Part shown: positions 28,645 through 37,012 of the stretch, piece after piece
Position numbering within the stretch: position 1 is the stretch's first letter
Layout of the letters: the number at the start of each line of letters is the position of its first letter
Origin: JADGRB01 sp963835825
GTDB taxonomy: Bacteria > Myxococcota_A > Polyangia > Fen-1088
Length of the DNA: 64,000 nt
Assembly (NCBI GenBank): GCA_963835825.1
Contig: CAWIGZ010000005.1
Span: 248,001-312,000, forward strand
Direction of reading: 5' to 3'
Position numbers and translations under genes: made by a program
Notes under the pieces: model-generated
Databases searched by the model: none
Told to the model about the DNA's origin: nothing
What the model saw: only the letters and a program-made list of their open reading frames with translations

Positions 28645-29742
28645 GTGAGCAACCTGACCTTGGCCCCGGCCGATGCGGCGCTGTTTGCCGCGCCTCCCCG
28701 CGCCGCGGAGCGCCCCTGGATGATCGCGCCCGGGATCGACGCCCTGCTGTTCGTCGGGGTGACGCTGTTGACGATCATCCCGTGGATCGTCTCCGACGTC
28801 CTGAAGTACCCCGGTTGGTACGTGATCCTCGCCGTCGCCGTCGCCAACGGCCCGCACCTCATCTCCACCTGGACCCGCGTCTATCTGCTGCCCGGCGAGC
28901 GCTGGAAGCGCCCCGTGCGCTACTGGGTCATCCCCGGCCTGGCGATGGCCTGCGCGATCACCGCCGACGCGACCGGCGATATCTGGCTGCGTCTCGTTCG
29001 CTCGGCCATCTTCTACTGGGCGACCTGGCACTTCGTCGCGCAGAGCTGGGGGGTGATGCGCATCTATCAGCGCAAGCACGCCGCCGCCGAGCGGACCGAG
29101 GCCAGGCTGGAAAAGGCGCTCATCTTTTTACCCGCATTCTTCTGCGTGCTTCATCGCCTCTACACGGGGCCCTGGACGCTGTTCGGCATCGAGGTGATTC
29201 ACGTCCGTCCGGCCGCCTGGTTGGTGAACGGCTTCGGCGCGCTGATCGTGGCGCTGGCGGCGGTCTACCTGATGGTCTGGTTCGCGGGCAGCAAGGAGCG
29301 GCCGGCCTACGAATGGGTGCGCCCCGCCTACCTGGCGTTCAACTTTCTGGGCTTCGCCATGCCGTTCCTGGTGATCCGCGACGGCAACAGTGCGTTCGGC
29401 GCGGCGGCGCTCTGGCACGCGGTGCAGTACATCGCGATTGTCTGGCTCTACAACGACCGCCGTTATCGGGGCGGCCTCGACCCGCAGGCGAGATTGATGT
29501 CGTGGGTCGCGCAGCGCGGGCGCGCGTTCGCGTACATGGGGCTCATCGCTGCCTGCGCCGCGATCGTCTATGCGTTCGCCTTCGGCGTTTCGTTCTTCGT
29601 CCACCGCCCGTTCGAGGACATCGCGCTCACCTTCTGGACCGGCTTCACACTGGGGCATTACTACCTCGATGGCATCATCTGGAAGTCGCGCCGCTACGAC
29701 CTGCGGACATTGACGACGAGCGCGCCGGCCCCCGTGGTCTGA
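28645..29742 (+). CDS. Polytopic membrane protein with conserved His motifs
   Basis: A 365-residue protein with about eight helices (GTG 28645; TTG 28636 is also possible). His-containing motifs recur at the membrane edge: 'YWATWHFVAQSWG', 'AALWHAVQYIAIVWLYNDRR' and, near the C-terminus, 'TLGHYYLDGIIWKSRRYD'. The His/Asp pattern suggests a membrane metal enzyme, but I cannot assign a family. Function unknown. Confidence 0.72.
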   Translation: MSNLTLAPADAALFAAPPRAAERPWMIAPGIDALLFVGVTLLTIIPWIVSDVLKYPGWYVILAVAVANGPHLISTWTRVYLLPGERWKRPVRYWVIPGLAMACAITADATGDIWLRLVRSAIFYWATWHFVAQSWGVMRIYQRKHAAAERTEARLEKALIFLPAFFCVLHRLYTGPWTLFGIEVIHVRPAAWLVNGFGALIVALAAVYLMVWFAGSKERPAYEWVRPAYLAFNFLGFAMPFLVIRDGNSAFGAAALWHAVQYIAIVWLYNDRRYRGGLDPQARLMSWVAQRGRAFAYMGLIAACAAIVYAFAFGVSFFVHRPFEDIALTFWTGFTLGHYYLDGIIWKSRRYDLRTLTTSAPAPVV

Positions 29743-29846
29743 CGCGTCGATCGGATGAGCTCGCGGGGGGCTGGCGTCCGGGCATTGCGGCTCCCGGCGC
29801 TCTCTGAGAAAATGCGCCCCTACTTCCCACCCCCAGGAGAGTCGCT

Positions 29847-30668
29847 TTGAATTATTGGAAAGTCCTGCTCGTCGTCGTCGCGAGCGCTGGTCTGGCGGTC
29901 GCTTCCTGCAGTCACCCGACCGGCACCGGCACGAGCGGAACCGGCGGCAGCAATGGCACCGGCGGGTCCGGGAACTGCCCGGTCGGGTCGGTCGGCTGCC
30001 CCTGTATCGGGACGACCTGCGATCAAGACCTGTCGTGCGCGGACCTGGGCGGAGGCAACATGGTGTGCGTGACGACGGCGGGCACCGGCGGCAACACCGG
30101 CAGCGGCGGCTCGGTGGCGACCGGCGGCACGCCGGGGACGGGCGGCACGCCGGCGACTGGCGGCAGCCCCGGAACGGGCGGCAGCGGCCCGGGAACGGGA
30201 GGCACGCCGGCGACCGGCGGCAGCCCAGGGACGGGCGGCAACCCGGCCGACAACTTGATCGCGAACGGAGACTTCTCGCAGGGAGACACCAACTGGCACT
30301 TCGAGAACGGCGCCGCCAGCGTCAACGGCACCCAGTACTGCACGACCAGCATCAACGCCAGCGCGCTGTTCGGGTGGCAAGATGCCTCGACCCCGCTCGT
30401 GCTGTCGAACGGTCAGAGCTACACGCTCTCCTACCGCGCGTCCGGGTCCAACAACGCCGTGCTCCACATCAAGGTGGCGCACGCCGTCAGTCCGTACACT
30501 CCGGATGATTACGAGACGAGCCCCGACGACCAGCTCACCGCCAATCTGCAGACGTTCACGCACACGTTCACCCCGACGATGGGGAACGACGACAACACCG
30601 GCGTCGCGTTCTTCGTGATGTCCGGTCAGAACATCTGCATCGCCAGCGTCAGCCTCGTCGCGAACTGA
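29847..30668 (+). CDS. GTGG-linker lipoprotein with carbohydrate-binding-like domain
   Basis: A 273-residue lipoprotein beginning at TTG 29847, chosen because AGGAGA lies 6 bp upstream. Its signal peptide ends AVASC. A small Cys cluster ('CPVGSVGCPCIGTTCDQ') is followed by a Gly/Thr/Pro repeat linker. The last 140 residues match the CBM4/9 jelly-roll pattern ('LIANGDFSQGDTNWHFEN', 'GQSYTLSYRASG', 'FTHTFTPTM'). Its 3' end overlaps the convergent DUF2063 gene by 20 bp. Confidence 0.8.
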   Translation: MNYWKVLLVVVASAGLAVASCSHPTGTGTSGTGGSNGTGGSGNCPVGSVGCPCIGTTCDQDLSCADLGGGNMVCVTTAGTGGNTGSGGSVATGGTPGTGGTPATGGSPGTGGSGPGTGGTPATGGSPGTGGNPADNLIANGDFSQGDTNWHFENGAASVNGTQYCTTSINASALFGWQDASTPLVLSNGQSYTLSYRASGSNNAVLHIKVAHAVSPYTPDDYETSPDDQLTANLQTFTHTFTPTMGNDDNTGVAFFVMSGQNICIASVSLVAN

Positions 30669-31509
30669 CCGTCACCGGGCGCGGGCTCGGAGCTTTCAAG
30701 CGGGCGAGTCGGCGCGCAGCAGGCCGTCGCTCGCCCACCGCCCCGACCAGCTCGAAGGCCCGCGCGGCGGCCGCCTCGTCGGTGCGTCCCCGCCCGAGCC
30801 CCGTGCACAGCTCCTCGAACGTGACGTCGCCTGTCTCCAACCGGCGCAGCCAGTCGGCCTCCTCTCCGCCGACCGCCCGGTGAAGCACTTCCAGCTCGCG
30901 CCGCCAGACGAGCAGGGCCGCCGGAGACGACTCCGGGACCGCGGCAGCGGGAGCGCCGGCGCGCCAAAGCGTGACGACGTCGAACCGGGTCGCGAAGAGT
31001 GCGTGACTGGGGACGAGCCGCAGGCGGAGCGGCGCGAACCGGGCGGGGGGCAACGCCCGCAGGGTTTCCAGCGTGAGCAGCTCCGCATCGGCGCTGTCGA
31101 CCATCTCCAGCCGCGCCCGCTCGAGGCGGGCCAGCTCCGCCAGCCAGGGGCGCCCGGCGGCGGTCGGATGCGCGGCGAGAAACCCCGGCAGGCGGGCGCC
31201 GACCTCGCGCATCGACGGGTGGTTCGGCCGGCACCCGTCGAGGTAGTCGAGGACCATCCCGTGAAACCCAGCCGCGCCCAGCACCGCGGCGGTCTTCGCG
31301 TACTCATCGGCAAGCACGTCGTGGATGCGGACGAAGTACATGTCGGCGTAGATCTCCAGCCGGGCGATCGCCGGCAGCCGCGCGTCGCCGGCCACCACCT
31401 CCTCGACGGAGCGCCGCTCCTCCGGCCCGCGCGCCGCGACCGTCGCCGCCACGCTCTGCCGCGCGGTGACCAGCTCGTAGAACCGCGCCTCGACGTCAGC
31501 GAGCTTCAC
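30649..31509 (-). CDS. DUF2063 (BufC-type) MNIO partner protein
   Basis: A 286-residue protein with the DUF2063 'putative DNA-binding' N-terminal helix bundle ('LEIYADMYFVRIHDVLADEY') and a C-terminal region with 'LLVWRRELEVLHRAVGGEEA'. Proteins of this type accompany DUF692 enzymes and act as substrate-recruiting partners in RiPP systems such as bufferins and methanobactin. It overlaps the MNIO gene by 14 bp, so the two are one unit. Confidence 0.88.
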   Translation of the reverse strand: MKLADVEARFYELVTARQSVAATVAARGPEERRSVEEVVAGDARLPAIARLEIYADMYFVRIHDVLADEYAKTAAVLGAAGFHGMVLDYLDGCRPNHPSMREVGARLPGFLAAHPTAAGRPWLAELARLERARLEMVDSADAELLTLETLRALPPARFAPLRLRLVPSHALFATRFDVVTLWRAGAPAAAVPESSPAALLVWRRELEVLHRAVGGEEADWLRRLETGDVTFEELCTGLGRGRTDEAAAARAFELVGAVGERRPAARRLARLKAPSPRPVTVSSRRG

Positions 31510-32353
31510 GGGCGGCTTCCTTCCCGCGCGCCGCGCGCGCGATCTCCCCCGCGCGCGTCACCTCTGCGCAGAGCTCCTCGAGCGGCGGGATGCGGTCGTC
31601 CCGCTCGATCAAGGTGGCGACGTCGCCGAACCGCGCGACGGCATGACGATAGAGATCCCACACGCCTTCGCACACCGGGTGATCGTGCGTGTCGCGCAGG
31701 TGGGTCGGCAAGGTCTCGTGCCCGGCCAGGTGAAACTGCCCCACGCGCTCCCGCGGGATGGCGTCGACAAAGGCGGTCGCGTCGAACCCGTGGTTGTGCG
31801 CGCTGACGAACACGTTGTTGATGTCCAGGAGGAGGCCGCAGTCGGCGCGCTCGGCGAGCGCCGTCAGAAACTCCGGCTCGCTCATGGTCGAGTGCCGGAA
31901 CGTGAGATAGCTGGAGACGTTCTCCACCAGGATCCGGCGGCCGAGCCGCTCCTGCACGTGGGCCACGCGCGCCGCCACGTGCGCCAGCGCCTCCTCGGTG
32001 AACGGCAGCGGCCACAGGTCGTGCCCGCGGTGGCCGCCGAAGCTCGACCAGCAGAGGTGGTCCGAGATCCAGGCCGGCTCGACCTCCGCCGCCAGCGCCG
32101 CCAGCCGATCGAGATAGCGGACGTCCAGCGGGTCCGTCGACCCTAGCGACATCGACACGCCGTGGAGCACGATCGGCCGATGCGCGCGCGCCGCGCGCAG
32201 CACCCGGCGGGGGTTTCCCCCCTCTCCCATGAAGTTCTCGCTGATCACCTCCCACCAGTCGACGGGCGCGGCGGATGGGGCATCGGTGGCGGCGGCCTCG
32301 TAGAAGGGGGGGCGCAGGCCGAGCCCCTGACCGAGAGCGGGAAATCCCTCCAT
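31496..32353 (-). CDS. MNIO-family (DUF692) multinuclear non-haem iron oxidase
   Basis: A 285-residue TIM-barrel enzyme of normal family length. Metal-ligand motifs are all visible: H64 ('VLHGVS'), D98-H99 ('SDHLCW'), E144 ('VENVSSY'), D177-N180 ('LLDINNVF'), H186/H188 ('AHNHGF'), H208/H212 ('FHLAGH') and D221-H225 ('DTHDHPV'). MNIOs modify cysteines in ribosomal peptides (oxazolone/thioamide, thiooxazole, related chemistry). ATG 32353 lies one base after the stop of a 62-codon ORF that could encode its substrate. No transporter is nearby. Confidence 0.93.
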   Translation of the reverse strand: MEGFPALGQGLGLRPPFYEAAATDAPSAAPVDWWEVISENFMGEGGNPRRVLRAARAHRPIVLHGVSMSLGSTDPLDVRYLDRLAALAAEVEPAWISDHLCWSSFGGHRGHDLWPLPFTEEALAHVAARVAHVQERLGRRILVENVSSYLTFRHSTMSEPEFLTALAERADCGLLLDINNVFVSAHNHGFDATAFVDAIPRERVGQFHLAGHETLPTHLRDTHDHPVCEGVWDLYRHAVARFGDVATLIERDDRIPPLEELCAEVTRAGEIARAARGKEAAREAR

Positions 32354-32354
32354 T

Positions 32355-32543
32355 TCAGCCAATGATTGCACACCGCGCCTCGCCGGGCCGGCCGGGCGAG
32401 AGCGTGGCGCGATGGTCTCCGGCGCACACCGGCGCGCGGCACTTTTTCGCGCGCGGGGCCAAGCCCGCGGCCGCAATTGCGCTGCCGGCGCCGATCGCGC
32501 GGGCAAACCGCTGGTCCACGGCGTCGGCGCGAAAAATGCACAT
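32355..32543 (-). CDS. Candidate precursor peptide for the MNIO enzyme
   Basis: A 62-codon ORF ending TGA-A-ATG at the MNIO start, so the two may be coupled. The peptide has a hydrophobic stretch ('AIGAGSAIAAAGLAPRA') followed by a short Cys-containing tail with three cysteines ('KKCRAPVC' and a final 'RCAIIG'). Order precursor - MNIO - DUF2063 matches known Buf/Mbn-type operons. Weak points: no clear ribosome site, an unusual N-terminus for a signal peptide, and GC-rich DNA that makes chance ORFs common. Not similar to DUF2282 precursors as far as I can see. Confidence 0.4.
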   Translation of the reverse strand: MCIFRADAVDQRFARAIGAGSAIAAAGLAPRAKKCRAPVCAGDHRATLSPGRPGEARCAIIG

Positions 32544-32627
32544 GCCGATCGTACACAGACTCAGCGCAGCGGCGGCCCCGTCGACCGAATGCCTCCGGCG
32601 TCCGGATGCGCTAGAAAGAGTGAGACC

Positions 32628-34217
32628 ATGAAGTCCCTGATTGTCGTCTCATTGTTCGGCGCATCGGCCCTTCTCGGTCCTCGGGCCGGCGCGCAGCAGA
32701 TGCCGACGCCCTACGCGCCGCCCTCGCAGCTCGAGCAGATTCCGCAGCCGGCGCCCGAAGCTCAGGGTGACGGACTGGCGCTGCCGACCGCGGACGAGAT
32801 GCCGATGCCTGTCGGGGCGGAGTCGCAGCAGGGGTACGATCCAAATTCCCCGAACGTTCTCGACTATCCGCCCGCCGATCTCGGTCCCGACGACGAGATC
32901 GCCCAGAGCTACGACGACGGATACGACGCGCAGGCGTACACCCAGTTTGAAACGGCGCTCGCGCCCTACGGCGGCTGGGACTACGACAGCTCGTACGGCT
33001 ACGTCTGGTCGCCGAACGTGACGATCGTCGGGGCCGACTTCTCGCCCTACGCGACGTGCGGCCACTGGGCGCTCACCGAGTACGGTTGGACCTGGGTCTC
33101 GGACTGGAGCTGGGGTTGGGCGCCCTTTCACTACGGCCGGTGGATCACGCGCGCCGGCCGCTGGAGCTGGGTTCCGGGATCCATGTGGGGCCCGGCCTGG
33201 GTCTCCTGGCGTTCGGGCGGCGGCTACGTCGGATGGTCGCCCCTCCCGCCGCGCGGCGTGCATTTGGCGGGCGGCTACGGCGCCGGATCGCCCTGGCGGT
33301 TCGCGCCCGCGGCCAGCCTCGGTGTCACGCGCCCGAGGTTCACGTCGCCGCGCCATCTGCCGGGGATCTTTGCCCGGACGACCGTCGTTTCGAATGACCG
33401 CTTGCTCACGCGCGGCCGCTGGGCGGTGCATATCAACGCGGGCCCGACCCGCGGAATCACCGCCCGCCCCGTCGCGTTGTCGAGGGTCGCGCCGAGCGTC
33501 TTGCCGCGCGTCGCCGTCTACCCGCACCGGGGACTGGCTCTGAGCGCGCGGCCGTGGATTCGCACGGCAGAGGCGCGTCGAGACGTTCTGACGCACGGCT
33601 GGCACGCGGGTGCTCCGACCGTGCAGCCCCACACCGTCGGGCGCGCGCCCGGCTTCGGCTCGAGCCCAACGGCGCGCGCGGAGGTCCATGCACCCTCGGC
33701 GAGCTGGTCGCAGCGTCCCGCGCCGGCCTACGGGAGCGCCGCCGGCCACCCCCACGCATTCAACAGCGGCTGGTCGGCGCAGTCGCCGGCGCAATCCTAT
33801 GGCGCACCGAGGGGCTACGGCGCCGAGAGCGCCTACCGCCCGCCGGCGGGCGGCTCCCGCGGTCCCGCACCGATGCCGGCGTATCGCGCCCCCGGGCCGG
33901 CGCCCGCGTATCACCCTCCCGCGTACCACCCGCCGACGCCGTCTTCCAGCCCAGCTCCCCGCTCGTTTGCGCCACCTTCCGTCCCCCCCTCCAGCGGCGG
34001 TTTCAGCCACTTCGGCCCGCCCCCTGGCGGCGGCAACCACTTCGGCCCGCCCCCGGGCAGCGGCAACCACTTCGGCCCGCCCCCTGGCGGCGGCAACCAC
34101 TTCGGCCCGCCCCCGGGCAGCGGCAACCACTTCGGCCCGCCCCCTGGCGGCGGCAACCACTTCGGCGCCTCGGGCGGCAGCCACTTCGGCGGCTTCGGCG
34201 GCGGCCGTCGCCGCTGA
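32628..34217 (+). CDS. Exported DUF6600-type Trp/Tyr/Gly-rich protein
   Basis: A 529-residue secreted protein: signal peptide (MKSLIVVSLFGASALLGPRAGA), an acidic/Pro-rich region, then the DUF6600-type block from about 100 to 215 rich in Trp and Tyr ('PYGGWDYDSSYGYVW', 'YGWTWVSDWSWGWAPFHYG', 'GPAWVSWRSGGGYVGWSPLP'). A long low-complexity Pro/His/Ala/Gly region follows, ending in NHFGPPPG repeats and GRRR. It probably sits at the cell surface; molecular function unknown. Confidence 0.8.
   Translation: MKSLIVVSLFGASALLGPRAGAQQMPTPYAPPSQLEQIPQPAPEAQGDGLALPTADEMPMPVGAESQQGYDPNSPNVLDYPPADLGPDDEIAQSYDDGYDAQAYTQFETALAPYGGWDYDSSYGYVWSPNVTIVGADFSPYATCGHWALTEYGWTWVSDWSWGWAPFHYGRWITRAGRWSWVPGSMWGPAWVSWRSGGGYVGWSPLPPRGVHLAGGYGAGSPWRFAPAASLGVTRPRFTSPRHLPGIFARTTVVSNDRLLTRGRWAVHINAGPTRGITARPVALSRVAPSVLPRVAVYPHRGLALSARPWIRTAEARRDVLTHGWHAGAPTVQPHTVGRAPGFGSSPTARAEVHAPSASWSQRPAPAYGSAAGHPHAFNSGWSAQSPAQSYGAPRGYGAESAYRPPAGGSRGPAPMPAYRAPGPAPAYHPPAYHPPTPSSSPAPRSFAPPSVPPSSGGFSHFGPPPGGGNHFGPPPGSGNHFGPPPGGGNHFGPPPGSGNHFGPPPGGGNHFGASGGSHFGGFGGGRRR
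34009..34158 (+). repeat. Five 30-bp coding repeats (HFGPPPGGGN)
   Basis: Five 30-bp units encode HFGPPPG[GS]GN. Units alternate between CCTGGCGGCGGC and CCGGGCAGCGGC, so the true period is 60 bp, a sign of recent duplication by pairs. Confidence 0.85.
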
Positions 34218-34261
34218 CAGCGGTTGACGCTGTTTCTCCGTCGCGCTATCAAAGATCGGTC

Positions 34262-34333
34262 GGGCGTTTAACTCAGCGGAAGAGTGCCACCTTCACACGG
34301 TGGAAGCCGTAGGTTCAATCCCTACAACGCCCA
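34262..34333 (+). tRNA. tRNA-Val (anticodon CAC)
   Basis: A complete cloverleaf of 72 nt: acceptor GGGCGTT/AACGCCC, D stem ACTC/GAGT, anticodon stem CCACC/GGTGG with loop TTCACAC (anticodon CAC, valine GUG codons), T stem GTAGG/CCTAC with loop TTCAATC, discriminator A. CCA is not encoded (ACCC follows). Its 3' part recurs at 62,716, marking it as an integration target. Confidence 0.95.
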
Positions 34334-34346
34334 CCCAAAATTTCAG
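34281..34346 (+). repeat. Left attachment-site-like direct repeat
   Basis: 66 bp covering the tRNA 3' part from the D stem onward plus CCCAAAATTTCAG. The copy at 62,716-62,781 differs at one base (34291 C, 62726 T). A tRNA 3' end as the shared core is the classic tyrosine-integrase att signature. Confidence 0.8.
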
Positions 34347-34383
34347 CTACTTAGGCGAGACCCCCCCTTCGGCAAAACCGGTC

Positions 34384-34406
34384 AGGGACGAGTTCCGGGA
34401 CGAGTT
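34384..34406 (+). repeat. Double GGGACGAGTT motif, left island end
   Basis: Two 10-bp GGGACGAGTT copies in tandem, 38 bp inside the left repeat. The same doublet lies at 62,578-62,600 inside the right repeat, suggesting arm-type integrase binding sites. A further TTGGGCACAGTTTGGGCAC doublet is at about 34,593-34,611. Confidence 0.45.
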
Positions 34407-34729
34407 TTCGGCGCGATCGAGCGCTCGCCATCAAAGAGGGGTACGAGAGTTGAGAGAGCGGCGGTTTCCTAAGTCGGGAAGGGGCGAGTGCAGCGCTGAC
34501 GAGAAGGACTCAACCGCGCTCAGAAGGCCGGGGCTACCTCACGCAGACGTATCATCGGCTGAGCGCGTTCGGAAGCGCTCATCGGTGCAGGTTGGGCACA
34601 GTTTGGGCACGGCCGATACCGCTTGAGGGCCTCGCAAGTAAGTGGTCTCTTTAAGGGGAAAACCGGGTACGGCGACTGAAGGGTGGGGGCTCAGCGACCA
34701 CAAGAGCCAGGGGTGGTAGAATTGACTCG
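34407..34729. other. Gene-poor left end of the island
   Basis: No convincing gene. This is where an integrase would be expected next to the tRNA, but neither strand holds an open frame with integrase-like sequence, so it was probably lost or lies elsewhere. Confidence 0.5.
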
Positions 34730-35002
34730 ATGGCCGATGACCCGAAGCTGGTTCCGGAGGAGGTCCTCCCGCCGATCTATTCGGATGCGCACGTCATCCA
34801 AATGACTGAAGCGGTCGCGACGGTGTTTTTCCTGCGCATCCCGCCTACTTTTTCGGACGCACAGCGCGCGGCGCGAGACGCGGCCTCTCCCGGAGAGCTC
34901 CATGCCCCAACGGTCGCTACAATCACAATGGCGTCGGAGTTAGCGGTGAAACTCGCGACCTCGATTTATAAGCTCGCAGGCAAGACACTCCCGCCGGAGT
35001 AG
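34730..35002 (+). CDS. Small hypothetical protein
   Basis: A 90-residue acidic protein. Segments 'YSDAHVIQMTEAVATVFFLR' and 'TITMASELAVKLATSIYKLA' give a beta strand followed by a helix, reminiscent of DUF3467-like small proteins, but the match is not secure. It ends 4 bp before the next gene, so it may belong to the same transcript as the VapBC-like pair. Confidence 0.6.
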   Translation: MADDPKLVPEEVLPPIYSDAHVIQMTEAVATVFFLRIPPTFSDAQRAARDAASPGELHAPTVATITMASELAVKLATSIYKLAGKTLPPE

Positions 35003-35006
35003 GACG

Positions 35007-35339
35007 ATGGACGCAATCGCATATTCGACAGAGAAGGTTCGGACCGTTTACTCGATCGCCTCGGGATCGATGGACGTTGGGCAAGAACGCGGGGTTGCGG
35101 CGCATTTGGCTGAAAAGGCACTGTCCAATTCGACGGGCCATCGACTGCCGCGCCAATCGTCAGGATCGTTCCGCGTCATGACCGCTACCCACGAAAGCCC
35201 GCGCGTCTGCCTTGGGTCCGATCTCGCGCGCCTCTTCGCGAGCATCACGCCTGATTCAGGTTTCGCGGATGACATGGAAGCCGGCATGCGCGAGCGCCGT
35301 GCGATGGCCGAGTTCCGAGTCTCTCCTTGGGAACGCTGA
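35007..35339 (+). CDS. Putative VapB-type antitoxin
   Basis: A 110-residue protein in front of, and overlapping by 13 bp, a PIN-domain toxin gene. GGAG lies 8 bp before ATG 35007. The C-terminal 30 residues ('FADDMEAGMRERRAMAEFRV') resemble the toxin-clamping tails of VapB-like antitoxins; no clear DNA-binding motif is visible. Identity rests mainly on position. Confidence 0.5.
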   Translation: MDAIAYSTEKVRTVYSIASGSMDVGQERGVAAHLAEKALSNSTGHRLPRQSSGSFRVMTATHESPRVCLGSDLARLFASITPDSGFADDMEAGMRERRAMAEFRVSPWER

Positions 35340-35731
35340 TCGATTCCAGCATCTTCGTCGCCGCAGAGAGGGGCGATGCCTCGCTCCAAGCTTCTCTGGC
35401 CGCACTCAATCCGTCCGAGGAATTCTTCATCTCGGCGGTCACCGTGTTTGAACTGCTGCACGGCGTGTACCGCGCGAACACTCCGGCGAGGAAAGCCGCC
35501 CGCGAAGCCCAGGCAGAACGCTTTATCAAGGCTATCCCCATCATCCCATTCGACGAGAAAGTCGCGCGGTTCCTGGCGCCGCTAGACGCCGGGCTAATGG
35601 CATCTGGAAAAAAGATCCCCATCGAGGACCTGATGATTGCCGCAACGGCGCTCGTCCACGGCCACACTGTCGCAACTCGCGACATGAAGAGCTTCCCTCG
35701 AGTGCCGAACCTCACCATCGCGGCGATGTAG
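35327..35731 (+). CDS. vapC: VapC-type PIN-domain toxin (RNase)
   Basis: A 134-residue PIN protein beginning at TTG 35327. The acidic metal-binding set is complete: D6 ('LIDSSIF'), E42 ('TVFELLHG'), D101 ('PIEDLMIAATA') and D119 ('ATRDMKSFPRV'). VapC toxins cleave tRNA or rRNA when freed from their antitoxin. Translationally coupled to the preceding gene. Confidence 0.92.
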   Translation: MGTLIDSSIFVAAERGDASLQASLAALNPSEEFFISAVTVFELLHGVYRANTPARKAAREAQAERFIKAIPIIPFDEKVARFLAPLDAGLMASGKKIPIEDLMIAATALVHGHTVATRDMKSFPRVPNLTIAAM

Positions 35732-35882
35732 GGTTTCATGCTGCGTCTCGCCCACAGATCTGCGCGCGCCAACTGCGTCTGATCCGGCTCTCTCCCACGG
35801 GTGCGACCGCCGCTTGGCCCAGATCGCCGAGTTGCTCGTCTATTTGGGGGCGAACCCAGTCGCGCTCCGGGTTTCCCGGCCT

Positions 35883-36975
35883 TCACGGCCGGCGCTTGGG
35901 TCCGCCCAATCCGTGCTTCTCCTGGATCCGCTTGACGATCCGGGCCTGGTCTTCCTCGGACGCGTTCGTCGTCGTTCCGATCATGAAGCCTTTGGCGGTC
36001 GGGACGACCATGACGGATGCAGCCTTCTTCGGGACGGTGAGGCCGGCCAACGGGTTCGTGCCGGGCATTCGGACGATGAACCGGTGAGCGCAGTACGCCA
36101 CGTGGCGGTTGATGATGTCCGCCTGCGCTCGGTTCCCGGGCATCCAAAGCTCGTCTGCGTCCTCGTCGGGCCTGACCATGACCAGCGCGCGACGGGGATC
36201 GATCGGGAAGACAATCTGAGGAGCGTTCGCCAGTCCCCCCACGTTGCCGAACGTCTCCGGATCACGACCTACCAGGGCGACCGGCTCGTCAGAGGTGATG
36301 AGAGCTGGTTCCTCGAACTCCAAGACCCGCCACCGGCGGCCGTAGAAGAACTTCACCAACTCCGGCACCGCCGGGAACGCCATGCCCATGTGGAGGTTCG
36401 CCACGCGCTGAACCTCGATCCTATAGCCATCGCCGTTGGCGAAGGCCGCTGTGTCGGCTGCTTCCTCGTCGGTGACCTCCTCCCCTCGCAGGCGAGCGAT
36501 TCGCTTGATCTCCGATGGGGTGGCCATCAACCCGAGCGACCGCTTTCTCCTGCTCGACGGCCGCCTCGCGAACACGGTTGCCCCGCACGTACTGGAAGGC
36601 GAGGAAGAAGCTCAGCATCCCCCGAGGTCCCGGCGCGGCCAGCGATCGTCCCTGGTCGAACAGCCGGCGGATCGCATTAGAACCCGGTCCATCGACGTGA
36701 TCTCGGAGTAGCTCCTCGCCGATCGGCTCACGTCCGTCTTCGGTCTCGACGCTGTAAAAATAGTTCTCAGCCAGGGCCTTCTCGATGCTGGGCGTGATTG
36801 GGTCACCCTGTAGATCATCCCTCCGCACGAGTTCGACCTTGCCCGCGACCGCGAACCGTTCGAGGTAGAACTTGGCCACCACGTGGTGTCGCTTCGGATT
36901 GCTGCCGCCCGTGCGTACTGGACGCTCCGGCGTCTCCGGCGGCGTCACGGACGGATCTGGTGGCTCGCCCTCCAA
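35883..36975 (-). pseudogene. DUF4238 protein, frameshifted
   Basis: The N-terminal frame (36975 down to about 36,546) begins with the DUF4238 hallmark 'RHHVVAKFYLERFA' and continues to 'SFFLAFQYVRGNRVREAA'. The rest of the domain, 'LGLMATPSEIKRIARLRG' to 'MIGTTTNASEEDQARIV', lies in the next frame, ending at 35883. Dropping one base from the T-run at 36,544-36,546 joins both into about 360 residues. So it is either a fresh pseudogene or an assembly error. DUF4238 proteins are frequent on islands; molecular function unknown. The start is TTG 36975. Confidence 0.75.
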
Positions 36976-37012
36976 GGCATTCCTCCGGCTTACCTACCCG
37001 GTCAGGCGTCGG

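Noticed and set aside
34407..34729. Possible integrase remnant beside the tRNA
   Set aside because: All frames were read; none shows the Arg-His-x-x-Arg...Tyr pattern or similar sequence.
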